Positions 24,819 to 34,450 of a stretch of 64,000 nt of DNA are shown here, piece by piece. Position numbers and translations under genes: made by a program. Numbering within the stretch: position 1 is the stretch's first letter; every line of letters begins with the position of its first letter. Under the pieces are notes generated by a model, which did no database searches, had not been told where the DNA came from, and saw only the letters and a program-made list of their open reading frames with translations. The stretch is from Thermodesulfobacteriota bacterium (GTDB taxonomy: Bacteria; Desulfobacterota; Desulfobacteria; Desulfobacterales; Desulfosudaceae): assembly GCA_040753795.1 (NCBI GenBank), contig JBFMDX010000006.1, positions 43,030 through 107,029 on the forward strand. The letters run 5' to 3'.

Positions 24819-25268
24819 TCAAGCCTGGTGTTCCCCGATGATTTCTATTGAATCTCCCGGCCGAACCAGGCCTTCTTTCAGCACACGGCCGAAAACCCCC
24901 TGGCGGGGCATGATGCAGTCTCCGGCCTTATAAAATATGGCGCATTTATTGTGGCACTCCTTGCCGATCTGGGTGATCTCCACCTCGGCTGTTTCGCCCA
25001 GGCGCACCCGCGTTCCCACCGGAAGGGTGACCCAGTCCACGCCGATAGTGGCGATATTTTCAGCAAAGGACCCGAAATCCACGTCCAGACCGCTGGACCA
25101 GGCGGCCTTAATCTGTTCCGTGGCCAGAAAACTGACCTGCCGGTGCCATGGGCCGGCGTGGGCATCTCCTTCCACGCCGTGCTCCTTTTTCAAAAAAATT
25201 TCCTTCACCGGGGTTTTCGGCGTTCCCTTCTTCCTGCTGACGGCCAGCGACACGACCCGCATCATCAT
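24819..25268 (-). CDS. MOSC-domain protein
   Basis: 149 residues from the first of three consecutive ATG codons, preceded by AAAGGGAG. It matches stand-alone MOSC domains: KEIFLKKEHGVEGDAHAG near the start, GSFAENIATIGVDW, LPVGTRVRLGETAEVEITQIG, and CHNKCAIFYKAGDCIMPRQGVF with the conserved Cys. MOSC domains bind molybdenum cofactor and occur in sulfurases and related enzymes. The longer reading to 25391 would read through an upstream inverted repeat. Lying downstream of purL/purQ, it may be in the same transcript. Confidence 0.82.
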   Translation of the reverse strand: MMMRVVSLAVSRKKGTPKTPVKEIFLKKEHGVEGDAHAGPWHRQVSFLATEQIKAAWSSGLDVDFGSFAENIATIGVDWVTLPVGTRVRLGETAEVEITQIGKECHNKCAIFYKAGDCIMPRQGVFGRVLKEGLVRPGDSIEIIGEHQA

Positions 25269-25308
25269 CGGCTCCCTTTCCTGACAAAATTGACACCGGT
25301 CATGACCA

Positions 25309-25325
25309 ATACCACAATGTGGTAT
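25309..25325. promoter_or_regulatory. Inverted repeat ahead of the MOSC gene
   Basis: Arms ATACCAC and GTGGTAT are separated by three bases, centred about 50 bp before the MOSC ATG and within the 88-bp gap after purQ. No T-run follows on the minus strand. It may be an operator for a MOSC promoter; the protein that would bind is unknown. Confidence 0.35.
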
Positions 25326-25356
25326 GGCTGTCAAGAACGAGCCGCTTCCCGTCGCA

Positions 25357-26187
25357 TCAGGCCTGTTGTCCGGCGGCAAAATCCACGCCATTTTTAAGCA
25401 GACGCACCCCGTCGGTCATGGCACTTTCGGGAAAAAGCCGTCCCTGGCGGAGCGCCTGCGCCTTGCGGCGGGTCCAGGCCGGATGGTTGGTGGGGTGGTG
25501 GAACGCTTCCGGATGGGGCATGAGGCCGAAGACCCGGCCGGTGGCGTCGCAGATACCGGCGATGTCGTCCAGTGAGCCGTTGGGGTTCTCGGGGAACCGG
25601 CCTTTGGCCAACTGGCCGCCTTCATCGGCATAGCGCAGCACGATCTGGTTGCCGGACGAAAGCCGGGCCAGCATCTCCGGTTCGCAGAAGAACTTGCCCT
25701 CCCCGTGACGGGCCGGCAGATCAAAGGTCGTCATGCCGGAAGTAAAGACGCAGGGTGAGGCGTCGTTGACGCGCAGGTGCACCCAGTCGTTGCGGAAACG
25801 GCCGCAGTCATTGGCGATCAGGGCCACCGAGCGGGTGCGGTAGTCGTTGTCGCAACCGGGCAGCAGCCCCAGGTTGACCAGTGTCTGGAAGCCGTTGCAA
25901 ATGCCGATGACCAGCCCGCCGCGCGAAATAAAATCAATCAGGTCGTCGCCCAGGCGCGTCTTGAAACGATGGCCCTGGATAACGCCGGCGCCGTGGTCGT
26001 CACCCCAGGAAAAGCCGCCCACGAAGGCCATGATCTTGAATTCGTCCAGGGTGACTTCCCGGGAAATCAGGGAATTGATATGCACCCGTTGCGCCCGGGC
26101 GCCGGCCAGTTCCAGGGCATGGGCTGTTTCATGGTCACAGTTCAACCCGTAACCGCATAACACCAGTGCGTTGACTTTCGCGCTCAT
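25357..26187 (-). CDS. purQ: Phosphoribosylformylglycinamidine synthase, glutaminase subunit
   Basis: 276 residues, a class I glutamine amidotransferase. The nucleophile elbow LVIGICNGFQTLVNLGLLPG contains the catalytic Cys; a late PHPEAFHHPTNHP segment provides the His-Glu pair. It releases ammonia for FGAM formation from FGAR in purine synthesis, working with PurL. Its start overlaps the purL stop by 4 bp, consistent with coupled synthesis of complex subunits. Confidence 0.92.
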   Translation of the reverse strand: MSAKVNALVLCGYGLNCDHETAHALELAGARAQRVHINSLISREVTLDEFKIMAFVGGFSWGDDHGAGVIQGHRFKTRLGDDLIDFISRGGLVIGICNGFQTLVNLGLLPGCDNDYRTRSVALIANDCGRFRNDWVHLRVNDASPCVFTSGMTTFDLPARHGEGKFFCEPEMLARLSSGNQIVLRYADEGGQLAKGRFPENPNGSLDDIAGICDATGRVFGLMPHPEAFHHPTNHPAWTRRKAQALRQGRLFPESAMTDGVRLLKNGVDFAAGQQA

Positions 26188-29180
26188 ACTGCTCCCCCCG
26201 GCGGATTCTGCCAGGCACGCCGCAGCGTCCCGATCCCCGTGGATATAATTGTCCGGCCGTTTGCACCGGTAATAATCAGATCACCCTGTTCCGCCCCCAC
26301 CGTCCCGACGCGGGCGCAGGGATGGCCTGCGAACAGGGCCTCAAAATCCGTCTGGCACCGCGGCGGCACCGTGACGATGAATCGCCCCGGGCTTTCCGAA
26401 AACAGCAGGGTCGCGTCGGACAGGCAGCCGGCCTGAGGCGCTCGGGCCAGGTCCACGGTCAGCCCCCGTTCGCCGGCCATGGCCGCCAGGGCCAGGTGAA
26501 CGCCCAGGCCGCCGCGATAAACGCCGTGAACCGAAGCGACCAGTTCCCGGGTAATGGCCGCGAACATTTGATGGTAAACGGGTAAAACCTTGTCAACGGC
26601 CAGCGTCGGCACGTTCCGTCCGATATGGCCGAGCAGGGCGTAATATTCCGAGGCGCCCAGTTCATCGGCCGTTTCCCCCACGATGTAAACCAGATCGCCT
26701 TCGGTCTTGACATCCATGGTGACACACTTGAACACGTCCGGCACCACGGCCGTGGCTGAAAACTGCATGGTCGGCAGGGCCGATACCTTGTGGGTCTCGC
26801 CGTAGCGCCCCGGCAGGTGACCGTCCACGTACATGCTGTCCTTGCCCGAGAGCAGGGGGATGCCGAAGGCGTCGCAGGTCTCCTTGAGCGACAGGCAGGC
26901 CCGCACCAGCTGGGCGGCCTTGTATTTGCCGTCGGGGTTGGTCCGGGCGTCGTACTGGATGTTGGGCCAGCAGAAATTGTCCACTCCGCCGATCTCCTCC
27001 GGCGGCGCGCCCACGGCGATCAGCCGCCGTAGGGCCTCGTCGATGGTGCAGGCGACCATGGCGTAGGTATCGATGACCGAGTAGGACGGCAGCAGTGCCT
27101 GGGAAAAAGCGATGGCCCGGTCGGACGAGAGCACCGGCCGGGTCACGGCCGCGTCCGAGGGGATGTCCCGGCGAACCCCCGTCAGGGGCTTGACCACGCT
27201 GCCGGCCTGGACCTCGTGATCGTACTGCCGGGGAATCCATTCCCGGCTGCAGATATTGGGCCGGGCCAGCATGTCGGCCAGCAGGGCGTTGAAATCCCGG
27301 GGCGCTCCCAGCACCGGCTCAAACACCCCCCGCATGTCCGGCGAAGTCCATTCCGCTTCAAACACCCACTGGGGGAAATCGGCCTTCATGAACTCAAGAT
27401 CGATATAGGCACAGGTAACGCCGTTGTAGAGCAGGTGCAGGCGGCCGGAATCGGTGTATTTGCCGATGACCGTGGATTCCACGGCGTGCTTGGCGGAAAG
27501 GGCCAGGAAGGCGTCGATGTGGCCCGGGGACACGGACACGGTCATACGCTCCTGGGATTCGGACACCCATATCTCCCACTGGTCCAGGCCCTGGTACTTC
27601 AGGGGTACCTTTTCCAGCCAGACTTCGCAGCCGCCGGCAAACCCGGCCGACTCGCCCACGGACGAGGACAGGCCGCCACCGCCGTTGTCGGTGATAAAAT
27701 TGATCAGCCCCCGGTCCCGGGCCTCCAGCAGAAAGTCGTGCATCTTCTTCTGGGTGTAGGGGTCGCCGATCTGCACGTGCCCGGCCGGCGTGTTCTCGGA
27801 AAAGACCTCCGAGGAGGCGGTGACCCCGTGAATGCCGTCCTTGCCGACCCGGCCGCCGCACATGACGATGCAGTCGCCGGGCAGGGGTTTCTTTTCCTCG
27901 GACGGCGCGCCGTTGATCGTCGCCGGCATGATGCCGATGGCGGTAACAAAGACCAGGCACTTGCCCAGGTAGCCGTCGTCAAAATAGACCTGGCCGAAGG
28001 TGGTGGGAATACCGCTCTTGTTGCCGCCGTCACGGACGCCCTCGACCACGCCGTCCAGCAGGCGCCGGGGGTGCAGGCGGGGCTTCAGGTCGCCGGCGTA
28101 ATCCCGGTGGCCGGTGCAGAAGCCGTAGCCGCCCATGACCAGCCGGGCGCCCTTGCCCGTGCCCATGGGGTCCCGGTAGACGCCGACGATGCCGGTCATG
28201 GCGCCACCGTAGGCTTCGATGTTGGAAGGCGAGTTGTGGGTCTCGCCGGTGATGACGTAGTTGTGGCCGTCGTCGAACCGGGCCGCGCCGGCGTTATCCC
28301 ATAGCACGGACACCACCCAGGACTTTTTCCGTTTCTGCGCCAGGGTCGGCTGCCGGATGCAGGTGACAAACAGGCTGTCGATGGTCCGCGACTCTCCGGT
28401 GGAAAGATCCCGGTAATGGAACAGGCCGCCGAAGGTGTTGTGATTGCAATGGTCGCTGCGGGCCTGGGAGATGTACTCGATCTCAATGTCGGTGGGATCA
28501 GACAGGCCCACTTTGGCCCGCCGGGCGCGCACCTCGGGCCGCAGAAAATACTCCCGGATGGTGGGCACGTCGTTGGGATTCAAGGCCAGGTTGCGCCGTT
28601 CGCTGACGGCCATCAGTTCCGCGTCCGAGGCCACGGGGATCACAGTCACCGTTGGCTCATGATCCAGTTTCACTTTCGGAATGATCAGGCCGATACCCGT
28701 AAGGTCGTTCCAGTCCTTGCGGGAATAGATCCGGCACTGCTCGATGGTGTCGTTGGCCAGGAGTTCCCGGGCGATGCGGTCCGCTTCCGCGGCGGTCAGG
28801 CTGGAGGACTGGAGGCAATACCGACGGGAAGTGAAAACACCGGTGTCGCTGGCAAAGGCGGCGCCCAGAGAGTCGGCCATGGCTTCCCGGGCCGTATCGC
28901 CGGGATTGTCCTTGACGCCCGGCCGGTACCCCACCCAGATGACCCAGTCAAAGGGAATGGCCAGCGGCTCCCAGGAAGAGACCTGCGTCACCGGGTTGGT
29001 GAAGATGTCGCCCACGGCCGTCCGCTGCCGATCGTCCAGATCGGCGTCAATGGTGATGACGCTGACGACCCGCACCGCCGCCAGTTCAATGGACAAGTAG
29101 GCCGCCGCCCGCTTTCGGACGGTTTCCCCGGCCGGATCGGTCAAATCGGCCCGCAGGGCTATTTCCAGACGATGGGCCAT
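26184..29180 (-). CDS. purL: Phosphoribosylformylglycinamidine synthase, synthetase subunit (PurS-like N-terminus fused)
   Basis: 998 residues. The first 170 or so look like a PurS-type oligomerisation region (LRADLTDPAGETVRKRA). The synthetase follows, with SDHCNHNTFGGLFHY, ITGETHNSPSNIEAYGGAMTG and VIMP-like nucleotide-binding segments, and a second PurM-like half (VDNFCWPNIQYD, LLSGKDSMYVDG). It uses ATP, FGAR and ammonia from PurQ to make FGAM. It is longer than the roughly 740-residue small PurL and shorter than the 1300-residue proteobacterial enzyme because the glutaminase is separate. AAAAGGAGG precedes the ATG. Confidence 0.92.
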   Translation of the reverse strand: MAHRLEIALRADLTDPAGETVRKRAAAYLSIELAAVRVVSVITIDADLDDRQRTAVGDIFTNPVTQVSSWEPLAIPFDWVIWVGYRPGVKDNPGDTAREAMADSLGAAFASDTGVFTSRRYCLQSSSLTAAEADRIARELLANDTIEQCRIYSRKDWNDLTGIGLIIPKVKLDHEPTVTVIPVASDAELMAVSERRNLALNPNDVPTIREYFLRPEVRARRAKVGLSDPTDIEIEYISQARSDHCNHNTFGGLFHYRDLSTGESRTIDSLFVTCIRQPTLAQKRKKSWVVSVLWDNAGAARFDDGHNYVITGETHNSPSNIEAYGGAMTGIVGVYRDPMGTGKGARLVMGGYGFCTGHRDYAGDLKPRLHPRRLLDGVVEGVRDGGNKSGIPTTFGQVYFDDGYLGKCLVFVTAIGIMPATINGAPSEEKKPLPGDCIVMCGGRVGKDGIHGVTASSEVFSENTPAGHVQIGDPYTQKKMHDFLLEARDRGLINFITDNGGGGLSSSVGESAGFAGGCEVWLEKVPLKYQGLDQWEIWVSESQERMTVSVSPGHIDAFLALSAKHAVESTVIGKYTDSGRLHLLYNGVTCAYIDLEFMKADFPQWVFEAEWTSPDMRGVFEPVLGAPRDFNALLADMLARPNICSREWIPRQYDHEVQAGSVVKPLTGVRRDIPSDAAVTRPVLSSDRAIAFSQALLPSYSVIDTYAMVACTIDEALRRLIAVGAPPEEIGGVDNFCWPNIQYDARTNPDGKYKAAQLVRACLSLKETCDAFGIPLLSGKDSMYVDGHLPGRYGETHKVSALPTMQFSATAVVPDVFKCVTMDVKTEGDLVYIVGETADELGASEYYALLGHIGRNVPTLAVDKVLPVYHQMFAAITRELVASVHGVYRGGLGVHLALAAMAGERGLTVDLARAPQAGCLSDATLLFSESPGRFIVTVPPRCQTDFEALFAGHPCARVGTVGAEQGDLIITGANGRTIISTGIGTLRRAWQNPPGGAV

Positions 29181-29210
29181 GCCGCTTTCCGCCTCCTTTT
29201 TTATATTTAA

Positions 29211-29256
29211 TCAGGCATCAGCGGCGCGTCTTGTTTGCGCTCCGCTGGATGCCTGA
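29211..29256. other. Strong hairpin between rseP and purL
   Basis: TCAGGCATC (29211-29219) pairs with GATGCCTGA (29248-29256), with an inner GCGG/CCGC stem. On the minus strand it sits right after the rseP stop. No U-run follows (the next bases are ATTAAATATAAAA), so it may be a weak or factor-aided terminator, a processing site, or a leader element of purL. It does not resemble the purine riboswitch. Confidence 0.5.
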
Positions 29257-29263
29257 CAATTAA

Positions 29264-30325
29264 TTATTCCATGAGCCGGGTGATATCATTATAAAAAACC
29301 AGAATCATCAGGGAAATAAGAACGAACATCCCAAACTGCTGGGCGACCTCACGGGTTTTCGTGTCCACCGGCTTGCGGCGGATCACTTCAATAGCGTAAA
29401 ACAGGAGATGGCCGCCGTCCAAAACCGGGATGGGCAGAAAATTGAGGATGGCCAGGTTGACGCTGATAAAGGCCATAAAGGCCAGCAGGCTCCCGGCCCC
29501 CTCTTCAGCCTGTTTGCCGGCCATCTGCGCGATCAGGATGGGTCCGCCCAGCTCTTTGGTGGACAAGGCGCCGGTCACCATCTTGGCCAGGCCGAGCGCC
29601 GTCAACCGGATGATGTTCCAGGTGGATTCCAGGCTCTTGGAAAAGGCCGCCACCGGGCCGATGGTTTCCCGGACCACATCTCCGGAAGCGACAATGCCCA
29701 GCACATAGCGTTTACGGGGCTCGCCGAAAATCGTTTTGCCGTCAACCATGGCGGGAGTGACGGACAGGGTGAGTTTATCGCTTCTCCGGTCGATCACCAG
29801 CGTCAGTTCACGACCGCCGCTGCCGTCGATCATGGCCGCCATTTCTTCCCAGGTTTTGATCGGCTGGTCATTAACGGCAGCGACCAGATCCCCGGGCATG
29901 ATGCCGGCCCGTTGCGCCGGCATATCGGCACTGACTTCACCGATCACCGGCTTCAGCCAGAAAACACCGTATGTCTGGTATAAAGCGAAAAAAATCAGAA
30001 CGGCCAGCAGCAGGTTGAAAAAAGGGCCGGCCGCCACAATCATGATCCGGCGGAAGACCGGCTGGTGGGTGAATGATTCGGGAATATCTTCTTCGGCGAT
30101 CTCGTCCCCGGGATCCTCCCCGACCATCTTGACATAGCCGCCCAGAGGGATGGCCGACACCCGGTAGTCGGTCCGGCCGCGCTGAAAACCGAACAGCCGG
30201 GGACCGAATCCCAGGGAGAATCGCTCCACGCCCACGCCGAACAGGCGGGCCATGATGAAATGGCCCAGCTCATGAAAAAAAATCAGGACGCCCAACACAA
30301 TAATCAAGGCGAAGACTGTTGTCAA
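29264..30325 (-). CDS. rseP: Site-2 intramembrane metalloprotease
   Basis: 353 residues. The zinc motif HELGHFIMARLFGV is at the N-terminus in the first transmembrane helix, GGYVKMVGE follows, a PDZ domain spans about 110-200 (QRAGIMPGDLVAAVNDQPI), and the second metal segment NLAILNFLPIPVLDGGHLL (Asp ligand) is in a C-terminal helix. The family cleaves membrane-bound anti-sigma factors and remnant signal peptides. It is the last gene of the rpsB-to-rseP run, beginning 13 bp after dxr. Confidence 0.93.
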   Translation of the reverse strand: MTTVFALIIVLGVLIFFHELGHFIMARLFGVGVERFSLGFGPRLFGFQRGRTDYRVSAIPLGGYVKMVGEDPGDEIAEEDIPESFTHQPVFRRIMIVAAGPFFNLLLAVLIFFALYQTYGVFWLKPVIGEVSADMPAQRAGIMPGDLVAAVNDQPIKTWEEMAAMIDGSGGRELTLVIDRRSDKLTLSVTPAMVDGKTIFGEPRKRYVLGIVASGDVVRETIGPVAAFSKSLESTWNIIRLTALGLAKMVTGALSTKELGGPILIAQMAGKQAEEGAGSLLAFMAFISVNLAILNFLPIPVLDGGHLLFYAIEVIRRKPVDTKTREVAQQFGMFVLISLMILVFYNDITRLME

Positions 30326-30338
30326 AATTTACTCCTCT

Positions 30339-31487
30339 CTAAACCAACTCCCGGGCCGTCTCTCGGGCCCAGGCATCGCCGTGTATAATATCAGACACGG
30401 CCGGTGCTGTCACCACCTTATGCCGGGCCATGACCTCCTCGATGAGGGCCGGGATCCGATAAAAGCCGATGCGTTCCTCCAGAAAGGCGGTCACGGCGAT
30501 TTCGTTGGCCGCGTTCATCACCGCCGGCATGGTGCCGCCCTGGCGGGCCGCCTCATAAGCCAGATCCAGGCAGGGGAAACGCTCCCGGTCAGGCCGCTGA
30601 AACGTCATCCGGCCCAACTCCGCCAGGTCCAGAACCGGTCCGGTCGCGGGAAGACGCTCCGGGTAGGACAGGGCATAGGCAATGGCCCCTCTCATGTCCG
30701 GCAGGGACAACTGCGCCAGCATGGACCCGTCGACAAAGGAAACAAGCGAATGGACAATGCTCTGGGGATGCACCACCACCTCAATCCTGTCCGCCGGAAC
30801 GCCGAAGAGAAAAACGGCTTCAATGACCTCCAACCCCTTGTTCATCAGGGTAGCCGAGTCGATGGAAATTTTTTTCCCCATTTGCCAGGTGGGATGGGAC
30901 AAGGCCTGGACCGGTCCGGCCGCCGCCATAGCATCACGGCTGGAATTTAAAAAAGGCCCCCCGGAGGCGGTCAGGTGGATTCGTGACAGAAAACGCCGGT
31001 CATGGCCCTGAAGGCACTGGAAGATGGCGCTGTGCTCGCTGTCGACGGGCAGGACGGGCACGCCCCGGGCGGCGGCCAGGGACATGACCGTTTCCCCGGC
31101 CATGACCAGCACCTCTTTGTTGGCCAGGGCGACGGCCTTGCCGGCTTCAATGGCGGCCAGCGTAGGTGCCAGGCCGGCCGCGCCCACCATGGCGGAAACG
31201 ACCATGTCAGCGGACGGCAGCGAAGCGGCTTCCCGGTATCCCTCCTCCCCATGGAGGATCTGAACCGTCCTTCCCGGGCCCAGACGACCGGCCAGGTCGC
31301 GGGCAGCGGCCTGGTCGACCACCGCCGCTGTTTCCGGAGAAAACCGACGGACCTGTTCCGCCAGCAGCTCCACGTTCCGGCCGGCGCAGAGGGCCCTGAC
31401 GGAAAACCGCTCCGGAAAGGCGGCCGCGATTTCCAGCGTGTTTCTGCCGATGGAGCCGGTACAGCCGAGTATGGTAAGGCCTTTCAT
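30339..31487 (-). CDS. dxr: 1-deoxy-D-xylulose 5-phosphate reductoisomerase
   Basis: 382 residues. NADPH-binding LGCTGSIGRNTLEIA at the N-terminus, ALANKEVLVMAGE, LPVDSEHSAIFQCLQG (metal and substrate site) and LTASGGPFL are all present, and KISIDSATLMNKGLEVIEA is a family hallmark. It makes 2-C-methyl-D-erythritol 4-phosphate, the committed step of the MEP isoprenoid pathway, in the cytoplasm. The gene overlaps cdsA by 4 bp; upstream uppS uses the isoprenoid product, so the run links precursor and use. Confidence 0.95.
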   Translation of the reverse strand: MKGLTILGCTGSIGRNTLEIAAAFPERFSVRALCAGRNVELLAEQVRRFSPETAAVVDQAAARDLAGRLGPGRTVQILHGEEGYREAASLPSADMVVSAMVGAAGLAPTLAAIEAGKAVALANKEVLVMAGETVMSLAAARGVPVLPVDSEHSAIFQCLQGHDRRFLSRIHLTASGGPFLNSSRDAMAAAGPVQALSHPTWQMGKKISIDSATLMNKGLEVIEAVFLFGVPADRIEVVVHPQSIVHSLVSFVDGSMLAQLSLPDMRGAIAYALSYPERLPATGPVLDLAELGRMTFQRPDRERFPCLDLAYEAARQGGTMPAVMNAANEIAVTAFLEERIGFYRIPALIEEVMARHKVVTAPAVSDIIHGDAWARETARELV

Positions 31488-32341
31488 GAGACGAACACGA
31501 ATTCTTTAAAGAGATAAACGATGGGAATGGCGAAAAGAACGGCGTCGACCCGATCCAGCAGACCACCGTGCCCCGGAAAAATGACACCTGAATCCTTGAG
31601 GCCCGCCTCCCGTTTCAAAAGCGATTCAAACAGGTCACCGGCCTGGCCGCAGATGCTGACCACCACGAAGAAGAGCGGCGCCATCACCCAGGGGAACCGG
31701 GGCATATCCATGCCCCAGGGCAAAAAGGGCAGCGCCAGGTTGATCAGGCAGCCGATACCGACCGTGGCCGTCATCCCGCCGAAGGCGCCTTCAATGGTCT
31801 TGCCGGGGCTGACCTCGGGGATCAGTTTGTGCCGGCCGAAAAAGGTGCCGGCGTAGTAAGCGCCGATATCCCCGCAGAACACCAGAAAAAACATCATCAG
31901 GATCCAGGTGTTTCCGCGTGGATCCTGATGAAGCATGACCAGAAAGGCCAACGGCAGGGCCAGGTAGACCATGGCAATCACCTGCATGACCACCCGGTTC
32001 ATGGCATCGGGTCTTCGTTTATACTGGCTGAGAGCGCCGGCGCCGGAAAAGATGAACAGGCAGGAAACCAGCGCGCAGATGACGTCAAAACGCCCCCATA
32101 TCGCCGACAGCACGATGGCCGCACCAGTTCCGCAACCTGCCATGGGAATAACGGTGAAAAACGAGGTCCCGGAAACATGCAGGGCGATGCGGTAATATTC
32201 GTACAACGCGACGCAGCAGACGGCGCAGATGAACAGGGCGAAAAACCAGTTGGCCGAAGCCAGAATCGTGACGATCAGCAGCGGGGCCAGCACGAGGCCC
32301 GTCACCCACCGTTTGGCATGCGATGCATCCGGTTTTTTCAC
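31484..32341 (-). CDS. cdsA: Phosphatidate cytidylyltransferase
   Basis: 285 residues with about eight membrane helices. The C-terminal signature (KREAGLKDSGVIFPGHGG, then LLDRVDAVLFAIPIVYL) is the CDP-alcohol-synthase motif with the catalytic Asp residues. It makes CDP-diacylglycerol from phosphatidate and CTP in the inner membrane. The start is a GTG at 32341, 42 bp after uppS. Confidence 0.94.
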   Translation of the reverse strand: MKKPDASHAKRWVTGLVLAPLLIVTILASANWFFALFICAVCCVALYEYYRIALHVSGTSFFTVIPMAGCGTGAAIVLSAIWGRFDVICALVSCLFIFSGAGALSQYKRRPDAMNRVVMQVIAMVYLALPLAFLVMLHQDPRGNTWILMMFFLVFCGDIGAYYAGTFFGRHKLIPEVSPGKTIEGAFGGMTATVGIGCLINLALPFLPWGMDMPRFPWVMAPLFFVVVSICGQAGDLFESLLKREAGLKDSGVIFPGHGGLLDRVDAVLFAIPIVYLFKEFVFVS

Positions 32342-32383
32342 GCGGTTTTTCCTCCCCTATTTCGATTCCGGCAGAAGCGCGGG

Positions 32384-33127
32384 CTACACTTTTCCGAAAC
32401 GGCGTTCCCGCGTCTGGTATTCCTTGAGAATACGAACCAGTTCATCCGGCCCGAAGTCCGGCCAAAAGGTATTGGTGACAAAAATCTCCGTGTAGGCCAG
32501 CTGCCACAGTAAAAAATTGCTGATCCGCATTTCACCGCTGGTGCGTATCAGCACATCCGGATCCGGCAGATCATGAGTATCCAGATAGGCGGCCACCTGC
32601 TGTTCATCGATGCCGTCTATATCGATCCTGCCCGCGACCGCGTCGGCGGCAATCCGCTTGACGGCCCGGATAATCTCATCCCGGCCGCCGTAGCTTAACG
32701 CGATGGTCAGCACCATCTTTCGGCAATCGGCGGTCAGGGACCCGGCTTCATCCAGCACCTGCCGGACATCCTCCGACAGCATCCCGAGATTGCCCACGGC
32801 GTTGAACCGGATGCCGTTCTCCCGCAGCTCTTCCTGCCGGGTGCGGAGGAACTCTTTCAACAGGGTCATGATGCCGGCCACCTCATAGGCGGGCCGGCTC
32901 CAGTTTTCCGTGGAAAACGCGAACAGGGTCAGGTGAGCGAGGCCGATGTTCCGGCAGAAGCGGATTATCGTTTCAATCGTCTCCACCCCCCGGCGATGGC
33001 CTTCCAGACGATCAAGGGAACGGCGTTTGGCCCACCGGCCGTTGCCGTCCATGATGATGGCGACATGCGCCGGAAGCCTGTCGCTGTCCAGGCCGGAGGT
33101 GTCCGGATCAGGCCGATTAGACTTCAA
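32384..33127 (-). CDS. uppS: Undecaprenyl diphosphate synthase (isoprenyl transferase)
   Basis: 247 residues if started at the TTG at 33127, which has AGAAGGAAA just upstream and overlaps frr by 11 bp; the frame is also open to a TTG at 33163, deeper within frr. The hallmark HVAIIMDGNGRWAKRR (catalytic Asp) is near the N-terminus, GHRRGVETIETII binds the allylic substrate, and DVLIRTSGEMRISNFLLWQL is the C-terminal signature. It makes the C55 lipid carrier for peptidoglycan and glycans. Confidence 0.93.
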   Translation of the reverse strand: MKSNRPDPDTSGLDSDRLPAHVAIIMDGNGRWAKRRSLDRLEGHRRGVETIETIIRFCRNIGLAHLTLFAFSTENWSRPAYEVAGIMTLLKEFLRTRQEELRENGIRFNAVGNLGMLSEDVRQVLDEAGSLTADCRKMVLTIALSYGGRDEIIRAVKRIAADAVAGRIDIDGIDEQQVAAYLDTHDLPDPDVLIRTSGEMRISNFLLWQLAYTEIFVTNTFWPDFGPDELVRILKEYQTRERRFGKV

Positions 33128-33674
33128 GTATTTCCTTCTCTTTTTCCTGGTAGGCGGCGTCAATCCGACTGATGTACTTATCGGTGATTTCCTGGACCTT
33201 GTCCTTGGCGACTACGGCGTCGTCTTCGGAGATATCGCCATCTTTTTTCAACTGCTTCAGGTTTTCATTGGCATCCCGCCGGACATTCCGCAGGGCCACC
33301 TTGTAATCCTCGGAGATCTGGCGGGCCTGCTTGGCGATTTCCTTGCGGCGCTGCTCCGTCAGGGGCGGGATGGAAAGACGGATGATTTTGCCGTCATTGT
33401 TCGGCGTCAACCCGATATTGGACTGCAGAATGGCCTTTTCCACGTCCTTGATGGCGTTCCCGTCCCAGGGTTGAATGACGATCATCCGGCTTTCCGGAAC
33501 CGACAGAGAGGCCAGCTGATTCAGCGGCGTGGGAGTACCGTAATAGTCCACCATGACACCGTCAAGAATGGAGAGGGACGCCCGGCCGGTCCGCACTTTC
33601 CGCATCTCTCCGCTGAACTTGGACAGTGTCTTTTCCATCTTCTCTTCCATCTCTTCATAAACCAGATCGATCAT
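33117..33674 (-). CDS. frr: Ribosome recycling factor
   Basis: 185 residues from the ATG at 33674, the standard length; TGAGGT precedes it, and a GTG five codons earlier is less likely. MRKVRTGRASLSILDGVMVDYYG and a C-terminal long three-helix bundle (LRNVRRDANENLKQLKKDGDI is a close family match in part) are characteristic. With EF-G it splits the post-termination ribosome. It lies between pyrH and uppS in the standard order. Confidence 0.95.
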   Translation of the reverse strand: MIDLVYEEMEEKMEKTLSKFSGEMRKVRTGRASLSILDGVMVDYYGTPTPLNQLASLSVPESRMIVIQPWDGNAIKDVEKAILQSNIGLTPNNDGKIIRLSIPPLTEQRRKEIAKQARQISEDYKVALRNVRRDANENLKQLKKDGDISEDDAVVAKDKVQEITDKYISRIDAAYQEKEKEILEV

Positions 33675-33725
33675 GGTTAATGACCTCACTTGACGTTACG
33701 ATTGACAAAGCCGCCTATTGTCCGA

Positions 33726-34445
33726 TCATTCTCGGACAATCAGCGTGCCGATATCTTCTCCGCAGATGATGCGCCGAAGGTTGCCCGGTTCCTTGATGGA
33801 AAAAACCACCAGCGGCAGGCTGTTATCCATGGCCAGGGAGATGGCGGTGGAATCCATGACGCCCAGCTGTTTTTTCAGGACATGCATGTAGGTTGTTTTC
33901 TTGATAAACTTGGCGTCGCTGGATTTTTCCGGGTCCGAATCATACAGACCGTTGACCCGGGTCGCTTTTAAAAAGACCTCGGCATGGATTTCTTCGGCCC
34001 GTAAAACGGCCGCGGTATCGGTGGTAAAATAAGGATTGCCGGTACCCGCCGCGAAAATAACGATCCGGCCCTTGTCCAGGTGCCGCAGGGCTCTCCGCAA
34101 TATATACGGTTCGGCCACGGCATGCATGGCGATGGCCGTCTGGATTCGTGTCCCAAACCCGGTTTTTTCAATAGCATCCTGAAGAGCGATGCTGTTGATA
34201 ACCGTGGCCAGCATGCCCATGTGATCGGCGGCGGTACGGTCCATACCGAAGGAGCTGGCCGCGACTCCCCTGAAAATATTGCCGCCGCCCACGACCACGG
34301 CCACCTGGACGCCCATCCGGGCGACCGACACCACTTCCTCCGCCATATACTTGATCATCTTCGGGCTGATGCCGAAGTTTTCATCGCCCATGAGCGCTTC
34401 GCCGCTGAGCTTAATCAGAACTCGTTTATAGCGGGAGGTATCCAA
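33726..34445 (-). CDS. pyrH: UMP kinase
   Basis: 239 residues. [15 protein letters not shown] at the N-terminus, [13 protein letters not shown], and [19 protein letters not shown] form the amino-acid-kinase-fold UMP site. It converts UMP to UDP in the cytoplasm. The start is a TTG at 34445 with GGGAGAA upstream, matching the family's N-terminus better than any later ATG. Only 5 bp separate it from tsf. Confidence 0.94.
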   Translation of the reverse strand: MDTSRYKRVLIKLSGEALMGDENFGISPKMIKYMAEEVVSVARMGVQVAVVVGGGNIFRGVAASSFGMDRTAADHMGMLATVINSIALQDAIEKTGFGTRIQTAIAMHAVAEPYILRRALRHLDKGRIVIFAAGTGNPYFTTDTAAVLRAEEIHAEVFLKATRVNGLYDSDPEKSSDAKFIKKTTYMHVLKKQLGVMDSTAISLAMDNSLPLVVFSIKEPGNLRRIICGEDIGTLIVRE

Positions 34446-34450
34446 GAGAA

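Noticed and set aside
27216..28304. 362-codon plus-strand frame
   Set aside because: Antisense to purL; composition and content are those of a shadow frame.
29181..29263. Purine riboswitch ahead of purL
   Set aside because: The hairpin present has one long stem and no three-way-junction core expected for the purine riboswitch.
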